DNA from: Burkholderiales bacterium | GTDB lineage: Bacteria; Pseudomonadota; Gammaproteobacteria; Burkholderiales; Burkholderiaceae_D | Assembly (NCBI GenBank): GCA_016196925.1 | Contig: JACPWS010000010.1 | Coordinates: 1-51,488, forward strand | Direction: 5' to 3' | Length of the DNA: 51,488 nucleotides | Shown: positions 44,458-51,488 of the stretch, one piece after another | Numbering within the stretch: the first letter of the stretch is position 1 | How the letters are laid out: every line of letters starts with the position of its first letter | Notes under the pieces: generated by a model | Databases searched by the model: none | The model's input: only the letters and a program-made list of their open reading frames with translations | What the model was told of the DNA's origin: nothing | Position numbers and translations under genes: made by a program

Positions 44458-44973
44458 TCAACGTTTATTGGCTACGCGCACCGGCAATTCTTCCGCCCTC
44501 TCGTCGAAGACGATGCGGGTCGTGAACTTGGCGCGTTTCATCGGGAAGCGGGAATGGAAATGGCGCACATTGCCGGAACCGGAAATGGCTCGCCGCACAA
44601 ACTGATAGTAGGCATCCATGTCTATCACATGCACCACCAGGAAGTAATCGTACTCGCCCGATACAAAATAACATTGCATGACTTCAGCTTCCCTGTTCAT
44701 GCGCAACTCGAATTCATGCATGTGCTCATCCGATTGATTAATCAGCGACACCTCCAGAAAAGCCAGCATGCCGTAACCGAGCGCGAAGCTATCCACCATC
44801 GCGACTTCGGCGCTGATGACGCCCGCTTTGCGCAACTCGCGGATGCGGCGCAGACAGGTCGGCTGCGAGACGCGCAGCTTGTCGGCCCGCGCGCGGGTCG
44901 GGGTCTGATTATCCTTTTGCAGCAAGTTCAGCAGCTTGCGATCTACCTTATCCAGGGTGCGATATTGGGACAT
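44458..44973 (-). CDS. Lrp/AsnC family transcriptional regulator
   Basis: A 171-residue protein: an N-terminal helix-turn-helix (LDKVDRKLLNLLQKDNQTP, RVSQPTCLRRIRELRKAGVI) and a RAM ligand-binding domain (about 70-160; VMQCYFVSGEYDYFLVVHV). Lrp/AsnC members next to dadA, such as DadR in Pseudomonas, control D/L-alanine use, so that is the likely role here. ATG 44973 matches the usual family start; there is no good ribosome site before it. The AT-rich gap upstream is shared with the binding-protein gene, so it may regulate either. Confidence 0.88.
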   Translation of the reverse strand: MSQYRTLDKVDRKLLNLLQKDNQTPTRARADKLRVSQPTCLRRIRELRKAGVISAEVAMVDSFALGYGMLAFLEVSLINQSDEHMHEFELRMNREAEVMQCYFVSGEYDYFLVVHVIDMDAYYQFVRRAISGSGNVRHFHSRFPMKRAKFTTRIVFDERAEELPVRVANKR

Positions 44974-45049
44974 ATAAAAATTGTCGTAATGAGGAAAAAA
45001 CCACACAAAATAGCTTTGCGAAACATTTTTTCTGTTGTACCTTCTGGCT

Positions 45050-45065
45050 ATTCAGTTCTCTGAAT
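45050..45065. promoter_or_regulatory. Palindrome between lrp-like and livK-like genes
   Basis: ATTCAG-TTCT-CTGAAT is a perfect 6-4-6 dyad lying 55 bases before the binding-protein start and 77 from the regulator start. It could be an operator for the Lrp/AsnC protein or a small hairpin in the leader. Confidence 0.4.
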
Positions 45066-45119
45066 AAGTCAGCGATGCAGTAATGTAGTCCTACTTTATT
45101 AAACCTTAGGAGATTGTTC

Positions 45120-46265
45120 ATGTCGTTCAAAACTAAAATGATTCCACTGGCTGGCGCAATTGCCTTCGCTTTCGCCGGTGCTGCGGCAGCAGAAGATATG
45201 GTCGTCAAGATCGGCCACGTCGGTCCTATCTCCGGCGCGATTGCTCACTTGGGCAAAGACAATGAAAACGGCGCCAAAATGGCGATCGAAGAGCTGAACG
45301 CCAAAGGCGTGATGATAGGCGGCAAAAAAGCCAAGTTCGAACTGCTGGCGGAAGATGACGGCGCCGATCCAAAACAAGGCACCACCGTAGCACAGAAACT
45401 GGTCGACGCAAAAGTTAACGGCGTGATCGGCCACCTGAACTCCGGCACGACTATCCCGGCTTCCAAGATCTACAACGATGCCGGCATCGTCCAGATTTCC
45501 CCTTCTGCAACCAATCCTAAGTACACCCAGCAAGGCTTCAAAGGCGCGTTCCGCGTAGTGGCGAACGACGGCCAGCTGGGCGGGACCCTGGGCCGTTTCG
45601 CGGTACAGATCAACAAGGCGAAAAAAGTCGCCGTGATCGACGACAAGACAGCCTACGGCGAAGGCGTTGCAGCCGAGTTCATGAAAGGCGCCAAAGGTAA
45701 AGGCGCAGAAGTGGTCGTGCAGGAACATACGACTGACAAGTCGACAGACTTCAGCGCCATCCTGACCTCCATCAAGGCGAAAAACCCTGACGTGATCTTC
45801 TTCGGCGGCATGGATGCGGTAGCCGGTCCTATGCTGCGTCAGATGAAAGCGCTCGGCATTAAGGCTAAATTCATGGGCGGCGACGGCATCTGCTCCGCTG
45901 ACCTGGTAAAACTGGCAGGCGACGCGATCGGCGAAGGCCAGGTAGTCTGCGCCGAAGCCGGCGGTGTTCTGGAAGCCCAGAAAAAAGTCAGCGATGACTG
46001 GAAAGCCGCTTACAAGAAGAAATTCGGCGTCGAAGTGCAAATCTATGCACCGTATGTGTATGACGCTATCATGACTATGGTCGATGCGATGGTACAGGCC
46101 AAATCGGCCGAACCGGCAAAATACCTGCCGCTGCTGGCCAAGATCAAGCACAAGGGCGTGACCGGCGACATCGCCTTTGACGACAAAGGCGACATCAAGG
46201 ACGGCACCCTGACTCTGTACACCTACAAAGGCGGTAAGCGCGAATTGCTGCAGGTAGTTAAGTAA
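45120..46265 (+). CDS. Branched-chain amino acid ABC transporter substrate-binding protein
   Basis: A 381-residue LivJ/LivK-type binding protein. A clear signal peptide (PLAGAIAFAFAGAAAA) precedes VVKIGHVGPISGAIAHLGKD, the family start. The two-lobed fold shows ISPSATNPKYTQQGF, FRVVANDGQLGG and VIDDKTAYGEG. It delivers Leu, Ile, Val or other amino acids to a membrane ABC complex in the periplasm; the permease genes are not in this window. AGGAG lies 7 bases before ATG 45120. Base use looks like that of a highly expressed gene, and a strong terminator follows. Confidence 0.93.
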   Translation: MSFKTKMIPLAGAIAFAFAGAAAAEDMVVKIGHVGPISGAIAHLGKDNENGAKMAIEELNAKGVMIGGKKAKFELLAEDDGADPKQGTTVAQKLVDAKVNGVIGHLNSGTTIPASKIYNDAGIVQISPSATNPKYTQQGFKGAFRVVANDGQLGGTLGRFAVQINKAKKVAVIDDKTAYGEGVAAEFMKGAKGKGAEVVVQEHTTDKSTDFSAILTSIKAKNPDVIFFGGMDAVAGPMLRQMKALGIKAKFMGGDGICSADLVKLAGDAIGEGQVVCAEAGGVLEAQKKVSDDWKAAYKKKFGVEVQIYAPYVYDAIMTMVDAMVQAKSAEPAKYLPLLAKIKHKGVTGDIAFDDKGDIKDGTLTLYTYKGGKRELLQVVK

Positions 46266-46279
46266 TACCGCTTGAGATA

Positions 46280-46318
46280 AAGACGCTGCAAGCTTTTCGG
46301 CTTGCAGCGTCTTTTTTT
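46280..46318 (+). terminator. Intrinsic terminator after the binding-protein gene
   Basis: AAGACGCTGCAAGC (46280-46293) and GCTTGCAGCGTCTT (46300-46313) make a perfect 14-bp stem with a 6-base loop and a seven-T run. Confidence 0.95.
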
Positions 46319-46331
46319 GTATCGGAGCGGA

Positions 46332-46369
46332 AAAGCCAAAAGCCCGGATCGCTCCGGGCTTTTGGCTTT
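46332..46369. terminator. Second long hairpin, terminator for the leftward cytochrome gene
   Basis: A 17-bp perfect stem (46332-46348 with 46353-46369; core AGCCCGGA-TCGC-TCCGGGCT) with A-rich and T-rich flanks. It lies after the leftward cytochrome gene, 14 bases beyond the preceding terminator. Confidence 0.85.
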
Positions 46370-46405
46370 AAACCCGGCACAGATGCGCCGGACCAGATTA
46401 TTCGC

Positions 46406-46714
46406 TTATTTCAAAGACAGCACCCACTTGACCAGGGTGTGCGCTTCGGCTTCGCTGACTTGCGGATTGGCCGGCATAGGAATCGCGCCCCAGGTGCCGC
46501 TACCGCCCTTCATGACTTTCTGTACCAATTTATTTTCCGCCGTCTTGTCGCCTGCGTATTTCTTGGCCACTTCCTTGTAGGCCGGGCCCACCACCTTGTT
46601 ATCTACAGAGTGACACGCCATGCAGTTTTTTGCTTTTGCCAGATCGGCATTGGCCAGCGCGGAACCGGAAGCCAAGACTGCCAAGGCTGTACCTACCAAT
46701 AAAGAATATTTCAT
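46406..46714 (-). CDS. Small c-type cytochrome (c551/c552-like)
   Basis: A 102-residue class I cytochrome c. The signal peptide ends ALANA; the haem site is C31-M-A-C34-H35 and the axial ligand Met80 in IPMPANP, with a C-terminal VKWVLSLK helix. Such proteins carry electrons in the periplasm to oxidases or denitrification enzymes, including nitrous oxide reductase. ATG 46714 has GGAGAG upstream; the longer open frame is discarded. It is about 26 kb from the nos genes, so a link is only possible. Confidence 0.92.
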   Translation of the reverse strand: MKYSLLVGTALAVLASGSALANADLAKAKNCMACHSVDNKVVGPAYKEVAKKYAGDKTAENKLVQKVMKGGSGTWGAIPMPANPQVSEAEAHTLVKWVLSLK

Positions 46715-46938
46715 CGCTCTCTCCAGGTTAAAAACTGACGCCCATTTTACCGCTTTTTCCCTTGATAAAACGTCGTTTGCGGCGACCGGTTGACCTACTG
46801 CAAAATCCGCTTTAATCTTCCTCAAAAGGGCTTATTGCCCGGCAAGGCCGGCGGCGAAGGCAGTACCGATGTACGTCCAGGAACTACAACGCCGCTGCAG
46901 CGGTTTTTCGCTAGTCTTGCCCCAAAGGAAATCACACT

Positions 46939-47175
46939 ATGTTCATCATTATCGTTCTCGTTTTACTGCTGGTGCTCAAGCTGGCCGATGTCTGGATCTT
47001 TGCCGCGATGTCCTGGTGGTGGATCATCGGTCTCGCTTCCGTCGCTTTTCTCTGGTTTGAATTTTTCGAACGCATGCTGGGTCTGGACAAGCGCAAGGAT
47101 CACGCCCACTTCGAGAAAATCAAACAAGAAAGAGTGAAGCGCGCCTTCGAAAAAAAAACAGGCCGGCGTTCCTGA
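46939..47175 (+). CDS. Small Trp-rich membrane protein
   Basis: A 78-residue protein with two hydrophobic helices (IIIVLVLLLVLKLADVWIF, then SWWWIIGLASVAFLWFEF) and a charged Lys/Arg/Glu tail (LDKRKDHAHFEKIKQERVKR). This matches the small Trp-rich protein family of betaproteobacteria. It is probably an inner-membrane protein of unknown function. AAGGAA precedes the ATG. Confidence 0.8.
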   Translation: MFIIIVLVLLLVLKLADVWIFAAMSWWWIIGLASVAFLWFEFFERMLGLDKRKDHAHFEKIKQERVKRAFEKKTGRRS

Positions 47176-47279
47176 ACGCTTCCTGATCCCGCCTTAACGC
47201 AATCAGCGCAAACCTATTCCGGGCCGGCTAAAAGTATGCCGGCCCTTTTCTCGTCCCCTAACCTTGCCTGGGCGTATCC

Positions 47280-48191
47280 ATGTCCGATCCCGAACCGCGC
47301 AACCTGGAATTGCGCCAGCTACGCTACTTTTTAGCGGTCGCCGAGGAAATGCACTTCGGCCGCGCTGCGGCGCGCCTGCACATGACGCAACCGCCGCTGT
47401 CGCAAGCGATACAGGCGCTGGAATCGAGCCTGGGCGCCGCTTTATTCAAGCGCACTACGCGCAACATCGCGCTGACCCCGGCTGGCCTGGCCCTGCTGCC
47501 GGAAGCTCGCCGCCTGCTGCAACAGGCCGCTAGTTTGCCGCAGTTGGTGCAAAGGGCCGCCGCCGGCAGCAGCGGCCATCTCTCGCTGGCCTTCGTCTCG
47601 ATCGCCGATTACAGCATCTTGCCGCCCACCCTGCGCGAGTTCCGCCGCAGCCACCCGGACGTCAGCATAGAATTGCGCGAAGCCACCAGCGATGTGCAAC
47701 TGGAAGCGCTGGAAAAAGGCGAGCTCGATGCCGGTTTCCTGATACCGCCGCTGCCGGAAAAACTGCAGCACCTGCTGCATTACCGCAAAGTCCTGAGCGA
47801 ACCCCTGATGCTGGCCGTGCCGGAAACGCTGGCCGCCGGTCGCCCCGGCATCTCCCTGGAAGATTGCCAGGGCTTGCCGCTGATCCTGTTTCCACGCAAG
47901 ATCGCCCCGGCCTTGCACGACGCCATCCTCGGCTGCTTCCACACGGCCGGCCTGACGCCCGCCATCGGTCAGAAAGCGATACAAATGCAAACCATCGTCA
48001 GCCTGGTATCGGCTGGCATGGGAATAGCACTTGTGCCACAATCGGTGTCTAACTTGCAGCGCCCCGGCGTGCGCTATCATCCTTTGTCGGGCGCCGGCGC
48101 CGTGGTAGAAATCGGTCTGGCCTGGCGCAAGGATAATCCTTCCGCGGTGCTGCAAGCGTTCCTGCAATTATTAGAAAAGACTCCATGCTGA
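47280..48191 (+). CDS. LysR family transcriptional regulator
   Basis: A 303-residue LTTR. The N-terminal winged helix has [34 protein letters not shown] and [15 protein letters not shown]. The effector domain (about 90-295) follows, with [19 protein letters not shown] at the first strand. It is close to the group controlling aromatic or small-acid catabolism. The 3' end overlaps lgt by 7 bases, unusual for an unrelated essential gene, so they share a message; its true target is not visible, although the acyl-CoA genes downstream are candidates. Confidence 0.88.
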   Translation: MSDPEPRNLELRQLRYFLAVAEEMHFGRAAARLHMTQPPLSQAIQALESSLGAALFKRTTRNIALTPAGLALLPEARRLLQQAASLPQLVQRAAAGSSGHLSLAFVSIADYSILPPTLREFRRSHPDVSIELREATSDVQLEALEKGELDAGFLIPPLPEKLQHLLHYRKVLSEPLMLAVPETLAAGRPGISLEDCQGLPLILFPRKIAPALHDAILGCFHTAGLTPAIGQKAIQMQTIVSLVSAGMGIALVPQSVSNLQRPGVRYHPLSGAGAVVEIGLAWRKDNPSAVLQAFLQLLEKTPC

Positions 48192-48982
48192 TCCATCCGA
48201 ATCCCGATCCCGTCGCTTTCAACCTCGGACCCGTCTCCATCCATTGGTATGGCCTGATGTATCTGGTCGCCTTCGCCCAGTTCATTGTTTTGGGTCGGGT
48301 CCGCCTCAGGCAGCCGCACATCGCGGCGCAGGGCTGGACCCGCGAACACATCGACGACATGCTGTTTTACGGCGTACTCGGCGTCATCCTCGGCGGGCGC
48401 CTCGGCGAAGTGCTGTTTTACGGCTTGCCGTATTACGCGTCCCATCCGCTCGAGATTTTCGCAGTCTGGAAAGGCGGCATGTCGTTTCACGGCGGCTTCC
48501 TCGGCGTGCTGCTGGCGATGTTCCTGTGGGCGCGCAAAGCCAAGATGCAGCTGGCCGACGTGTACGACTTCATCGCGCCGCTGGTGCCGCTCGGCTATGC
48601 GGCCGGCCGCCTCGGCAACTTCATCAATCACGAATTGCCGGGCCGGATCGCCTCGGCCGAACTGCCCTGGGCCATGCTCTGGCCCGGCCTCGATCACCCG
48701 GTCCATCCTTCGCCGATTTACCAGATGCTGATCGACGGCGTCTTGCTGTTCGTGATCGTCTGGCTGTTTGCGCGCAAGCCCAGGCCGCGGCTGGCGGTCG
48801 GCTCGCTGTATGTGCTGCTGTACGGCTGCAGCCGCTTCTTTACCGAATATTTCCGCACGCCCGATTACGAAGTCAGCCTCGCCGGCCTGACTATTTCGGC
48901 CGGACAGATGCTGTCGCTGCCGATGATATTGGCCGGCGTAGCCTTGCTGCTGTTCGCCTATAAAAAAACTGCGAAGGTTTAA
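48185..48982 (+). CDS. lgt: Prolipoprotein diacylglyceryl transferase Lgt
   Basis: A 265-residue multi-pass inner-membrane enzyme that adds a diacylglyceryl group to the lipobox Cys of lipoproteins. Seen are [12 protein letters not shown], the His-Gly motif [16 protein letters not shown], the Lgt signature [14 protein letters not shown], and [11 protein letters not shown] near the end. It supports the several lipoproteins in this window. The start overlaps the end of the LysR gene and the stop precedes the enoyl-CoA hydratase-like gene by 3 bases. Confidence 0.96.
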   Translation: MLIHPNPDPVAFNLGPVSIHWYGLMYLVAFAQFIVLGRVRLRQPHIAAQGWTREHIDDMLFYGVLGVILGGRLGEVLFYGLPYYASHPLEIFAVWKGGMSFHGGFLGVLLAMFLWARKAKMQLADVYDFIAPLVPLGYAAGRLGNFINHELPGRIASAELPWAMLWPGLDHPVHPSPIYQMLIDGVLLFVIVWLFARKPRPRLAVGSLYVLLYGCSRFFTEYFRTPDYEVSLAGLTISAGQMLSLPMILAGVALLLFAYKKTAKV

Positions 48983-48985
48983 GCT

Positions 48986-49759
48986 ATGGGTGCCTTGCTT
49001 TGCGATATCCGGGATAGCATAGCCAGCGTCACGCTGTCCAACCCCGGCAAACTGAATGCGCTCGATGTCGCCATGTGGCAGCAGTTACAGCAGCTATTCA
49101 GCGCCCTGTCGGCCGACACCAGCCTGCGCTGCATCATCTTGCGCGGCACCGACGGCAATTTCGCGGCCGGCGCCGACATCGCAGAATTCGCCAGCGTGCG
49201 CCACGATCTGGCGAGCGGCATGCACTACCACAATCACACGCTGGCGCTGGCCTTGCAGGCGATAAGCGACTGCCTGCATCCGGTGGTGGCGGCCATCGAC
49301 GGCGTGTGCGTAGGCGGCGGACTGGAGATTGCCTGCGCGGCCGACATCCGCATCGCCGCGCCGTCTGCGCGCTTCGGCATCCCGATCAACCGGCTCGGCT
49401 TCCCGCTCGCACCGGGCGAGATGCAAGCCTTGCTGGCGCTGGTCGGCCCGGCGGTCGCGCTGGAAATCCTGCTGGAAGGCCGCGTGTTCGACGCCGCCGA
49501 AGCGAAAGATAAGGGTTTGATACAAAGGCTGGCCGACGACGTGCATGCCGAGGCGCAGCAGACTGCGACCCGCATCGCGCGCGGCGCCCCGCTGGCCGCG
49601 CGCATGAACAAGCAACTGGCGCGCCGCTTCCGCGTGCTGGCCGCCCCGCTCAGCGAGGAAGAAATGCGCGCCGCCTTCGCCTTTCTGGAGTCCATCGATT
49701 ACCGCGAAGGCGTCTCCAGCTTCCTGAATAAAACCCCGCCCCGCTTTACCGGATCATGA
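48986..49759 (+). CDS. Enoyl-CoA hydratase/isomerase (crotonase) family protein
   Basis: A 257-residue crotonase-fold enzyme. Oxyanion-hole stretches are GNFAAGADIAEFA and CVGGGLEIACAADI. The first catalytic Glu of hydratases is kept (GGGLE), but where they have FGQPE the sequence has FGIPINRLG, so the second catalytic Glu is Ile. A standard hydratase reaction is therefore doubtful; isomerase, decarboxylase or thioesterase-type chemistry on an acyl-CoA is possible. It overlaps the following malonyl-CoA synthetase-like gene by four bases (ATGA), which suggests a shared pathway. Confidence 0.85.
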   Translation: MGALLCDIRDSIASVTLSNPGKLNALDVAMWQQLQQLFSALSADTSLRCIILRGTDGNFAAGADIAEFASVRHDLASGMHYHNHTLALALQAISDCLHPVVAAIDGVCVGGGLEIACAADIRIAAPSARFGIPINRLGFPLAPGEMQALLALVGPAVALEILLEGRVFDAAEAKDKGLIQRLADDVHAEAQQTATRIARGAPLAARMNKQLARRFRVLAAPLSEEEMRAAFAFLESIDYREGVSSFLNKTPPRFTGS

Positions 49760-51270
49760 GCAATCTATACGCCACTCTCGCCGCCGGTTTTCCGGCCGAC
49801 AAAAGCGCCTGCTGCCTGGAAACAGCAGATGGCCGTTATTACAGCTGGGCCGACATGGAGCACGCCAGCGCCCGCCTGGCCCATTTGCTGGCCAGCCTGG
49901 ATTTGCAAGCGGGCGCGCGCATCGCGGTGCAGGTGGAAAAATCGCCGGAAGCGCTGCTGCTATACCTGGCCACGCTGCGCGCCGGCTATGTGTATCTGCC
50001 GCTGAACAGCGCCTACCGCGCCGCCGAGCTCGATTATTTCCTCGCCGACGCCGCGCCGGAAGTGGTGGTGTGCGCCCCGCACAACTTCGGCTGGGTGGCG
50101 CAAATCGCGTTTAAGAACGGCTGCCGCCACGTGTTCACGCTGGACGCCCCTGAGGACGGAAACAATAGCGGCAGCCTGCTGCAACGCGCCGCGCCGTTTC
50201 CCGACCGCTTCGAGACCGTGCCCAGACAGCCCGACGATCTGGCGGCGATTCTGTACACCTCCGGCACCACCGGCCGCAGCAAGGGCGCGATGCTGAGCCA
50301 CGCCAACCTGGCCTCGAATGCGCAAGTCTTGCAACGCGCCTGGCGCTGGCAAGCCGGCGACGTGCTGCTGCACACGCTGCCGCTATTCCATGTGCACGGC
50401 TTGTTCGTGGCTTGCCACGGCGCGCTGCTGAACGGCAGCAAGATGATTTTCCTGCCCAAGTTCGAGGCCGCCCAAGTCGTTGCATTGCTGGCGCGCAGCA
50501 CCGTGTTCATGGGCGTGCCGACCTATTACGTACGCCTGCTGGCCGAAGCCGGTTTCGACCGCGACGCCTGCCGCACTATGCGCCTGTTCGTGTCCGGCTC
50601 GGCGCCCTTGCTGCCGGACACTTTCGACGAATTCAGCCGCCGCAGCGGCCACACCATACTCGAGCGTTACGGCATGAGCGAAACCGCCATGCTGACCTCG
50701 AACCCGTATGCCGGCGAGCGCAAGGGCGGCACGGTCGGCTTGCCGCTGGAAGGCGTGGCGGTGCGCGTGCTGAAAGCCGACGGCAGCCGCTGCGCCGGCG
50801 ATGAAATCGGCGACATCCAGGTGCGCGGCCCCAATGTGTTCCGCGGCTACTGGAACTTGCCGGAAAAAACTGCGGAAGAATTCACGACCGACGGCTATTT
50901 CCGCACCGGCGACGTCGGCCAATTCGACGCCGCCGGCTACCTCAGCATCGTCGGACGCAGCAAGGACTTGATCATTTCCGGCGGCTACAACATCTACCCG
51001 AAAGAGATAGAAGGCTATATCGACGAATTGCCTGGCGTGCTGGAATCGGCCGTGGTCGGCGTCCCGCACCCCGATTTTGGCGAAGCGGTGACGGCGATAG
51101 TCGTGCTGCATCCCGGCGCGACGCTGGCTGAAGCCGACGTCATCAGCGCGCTGAAGAGCAAGATCGCGAATTTCAAGGTGCCGAAGCAAGTCCGTTTCGT
51201 CGCCGAATTGCCGCGCAACGCGATGGGCAAGGTGCAAAAGAATTTGTTGCGGCAGGAATTCGAGCAGTAA
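49756..51270 (+). CDS. Malonyl-CoA synthetase-like acyl-CoA ligase (MatB type)
   Basis: A 504-residue adenylate-forming enzyme. It has the P-loop ILYTSGTTGRSKGAMLSH (about residue 167), PLFHVHGLFVACHGAL typical of malonyl-CoA synthetases, the A5 motif ERYGMSETAML, the hinge TGDVGQFDAAGYLSIVGRSKD and the catalytic Lys region NAMGKVQKN. MatB-type enzymes make malonyl-CoA or methylmalonyl-CoA from the free acid. It lies in frame with and overlaps the crotonase-like gene. No malonate transporter or decarboxylase is visible in the window. Confidence 0.88.
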   Translation: MSNLYATLAAGFPADKSACCLETADGRYYSWADMEHASARLAHLLASLDLQAGARIAVQVEKSPEALLLYLATLRAGYVYLPLNSAYRAAELDYFLADAAPEVVVCAPHNFGWVAQIAFKNGCRHVFTLDAPEDGNNSGSLLQRAAPFPDRFETVPRQPDDLAAILYTSGTTGRSKGAMLSHANLASNAQVLQRAWRWQAGDVLLHTLPLFHVHGLFVACHGALLNGSKMIFLPKFEAAQVVALLARSTVFMGVPTYYVRLLAEAGFDRDACRTMRLFVSGSAPLLPDTFDEFSRRSGHTILERYGMSETAMLTSNPYAGERKGGTVGLPLEGVAVRVLKADGSRCAGDEIGDIQVRGPNVFRGYWNLPEKTAEEFTTDGYFRTGDVGQFDAAGYLSIVGRSKDLIISGGYNIYPKEIEGYIDELPGVLESAVVGVPHPDFGEAVTAIVVLHPGATLAEADVISALKSKIANFKVPKQVRFVAELPRNAMGKVQKNLLRQEFEQ

Positions 51271-51332
51271 AACTGAACCTAAGCTTTGGAATTACATCCT
51301 ATCCATCTCCGATAAAACATAAGGATACCGAC

Positions 51333-51488
51333 ATGCAACGCTCCCTGCTCTCCCTGGCCGTGGCCACCCTCTGCTCCGCCTGCTTCGCTCCCGCCGTGCT
51401 GGCGGATGAGCAAAAGCCGGCCGTTGCGGCTGAGGCTGCGGCAACTACGGCGCGCAGTTCCGGCATCGATCTGCAATGGCTGGACAGC
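51333..51488 (+). CDS. M13-family (PepO-like) zinc metallopeptidase, 5' part
   Basis: Only 52 codons are inside the window. They show a signal peptide (LLSLAVATLCSACFAPAVLA), an Ala-rich start of the mature chain and SSGIDLQWLDS, which resembles the beginning of M13 neprilysin/PepO-type peptidases. A periplasmic peptidase is expected. AAGGA lies 8-12 bases before the ATG. The signal also holds a Ser-Ala-Cys, but too early and followed by more hydrophobic residues to be a good lipobox. The catalytic HExxH lies beyond the end. Confidence 0.7.
   Translation, partial: MQRSLLSLAVATLCSACFAPAVLADEQKPAVAAEAAATTARSSGIDLQWLDS

Overview
The window is about 51.5 kb of GC-rich chromosomal DNA. Protein families, codon habits and gene neighbourhoods point to a betaproteobacterium of the Burkholderiales, most like the Oxalobacteraceae. 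This placement is an inference from the proteins; there is no rRNA gene to confirm it. Nearly everything is ordinary chromosome, with three accessory-looking patches: an abortive-infection gene with flanking RNA-like loci (about 0.8-2.3 kb), the nitrous oxide reductase (nos) region (10-22 kb), and a repeat-rich stretch (24.8-32.4 kb).

Layout. 1-3500: the end of a flavin/iron-sulfur reductase; a HEPN-type Abi protein preceded by a tiny overlapping ORF; a compact intergenic region with two promoters firing away from each other over a 10-bp tandem repeat, each apparently making a short structured RNA; then an acetylornithine-type aminotransferase. 3600-9950: an S9 peptidase, a tricorn-like S41 protease and a DUF2189 membrane protein. 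10-22.2 kb: an exported PilJ-domain protein, then the leftward operon nosZ-nosR-nosD-nosF-nosY-nosL-nosL2, and the divergent cytochrome c and nosX genes. FNR/DNR-like boxes lie before nosZ and in the DUF2189/PilJ gap.

22.2-32.3 kb: a CocE-type hydrolase, a TonB-C-like lipoprotein, a frameshifted MuiA/DUF4139 gene, a response regulator-histidine kinase hybrid, a MerR regulator with an overlapping aldo/keto reductase gene, and a Tat-exported bicovalent flavin oxidase. The oxidase lies between two near-identical copies of the lpdA 3' end. 32.4-38.3 kb: the pyruvate dehydrogenase operon aceE-aceF-lpdA, leftward. 38.6-42.9 kb: folD, an M3 oligopeptidase, a DUF4124-glutaredoxin protein, holC and a small conserved gene, closely packed. 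43-51.5 kb: dadA with a convergent Lrp/AsnC regulator, a branched-chain amino acid binding protein, a small cytochrome c, a small Trp-rich protein, and a tight rightward run of lysR, lgt, an enoyl-CoA hydratase-like gene and a malonyl-CoA synthetase-like gene. The last gene, an M13 metallopeptidase, runs off the end.

How it works together. The nos genes make a respiratory module that reduces N2O to N2 in the periplasm. NosZ is the catalyst, NosR the flavin/Fe-S membrane electron donor, NosX flavinylates NosR, NosDFY and the NosL proteins deliver and mature the copper centres, and the lipoprotein cytochrome may carry electrons. Several dispersed repeat families occupy the gaps. The most interesting unexplained signals are the two opposed RNA-like loci beside the Abi gene and a 78-79 bp inverted-end element present twice. 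Structures, promoters and repeats were found by eye and have not been tested by computation.
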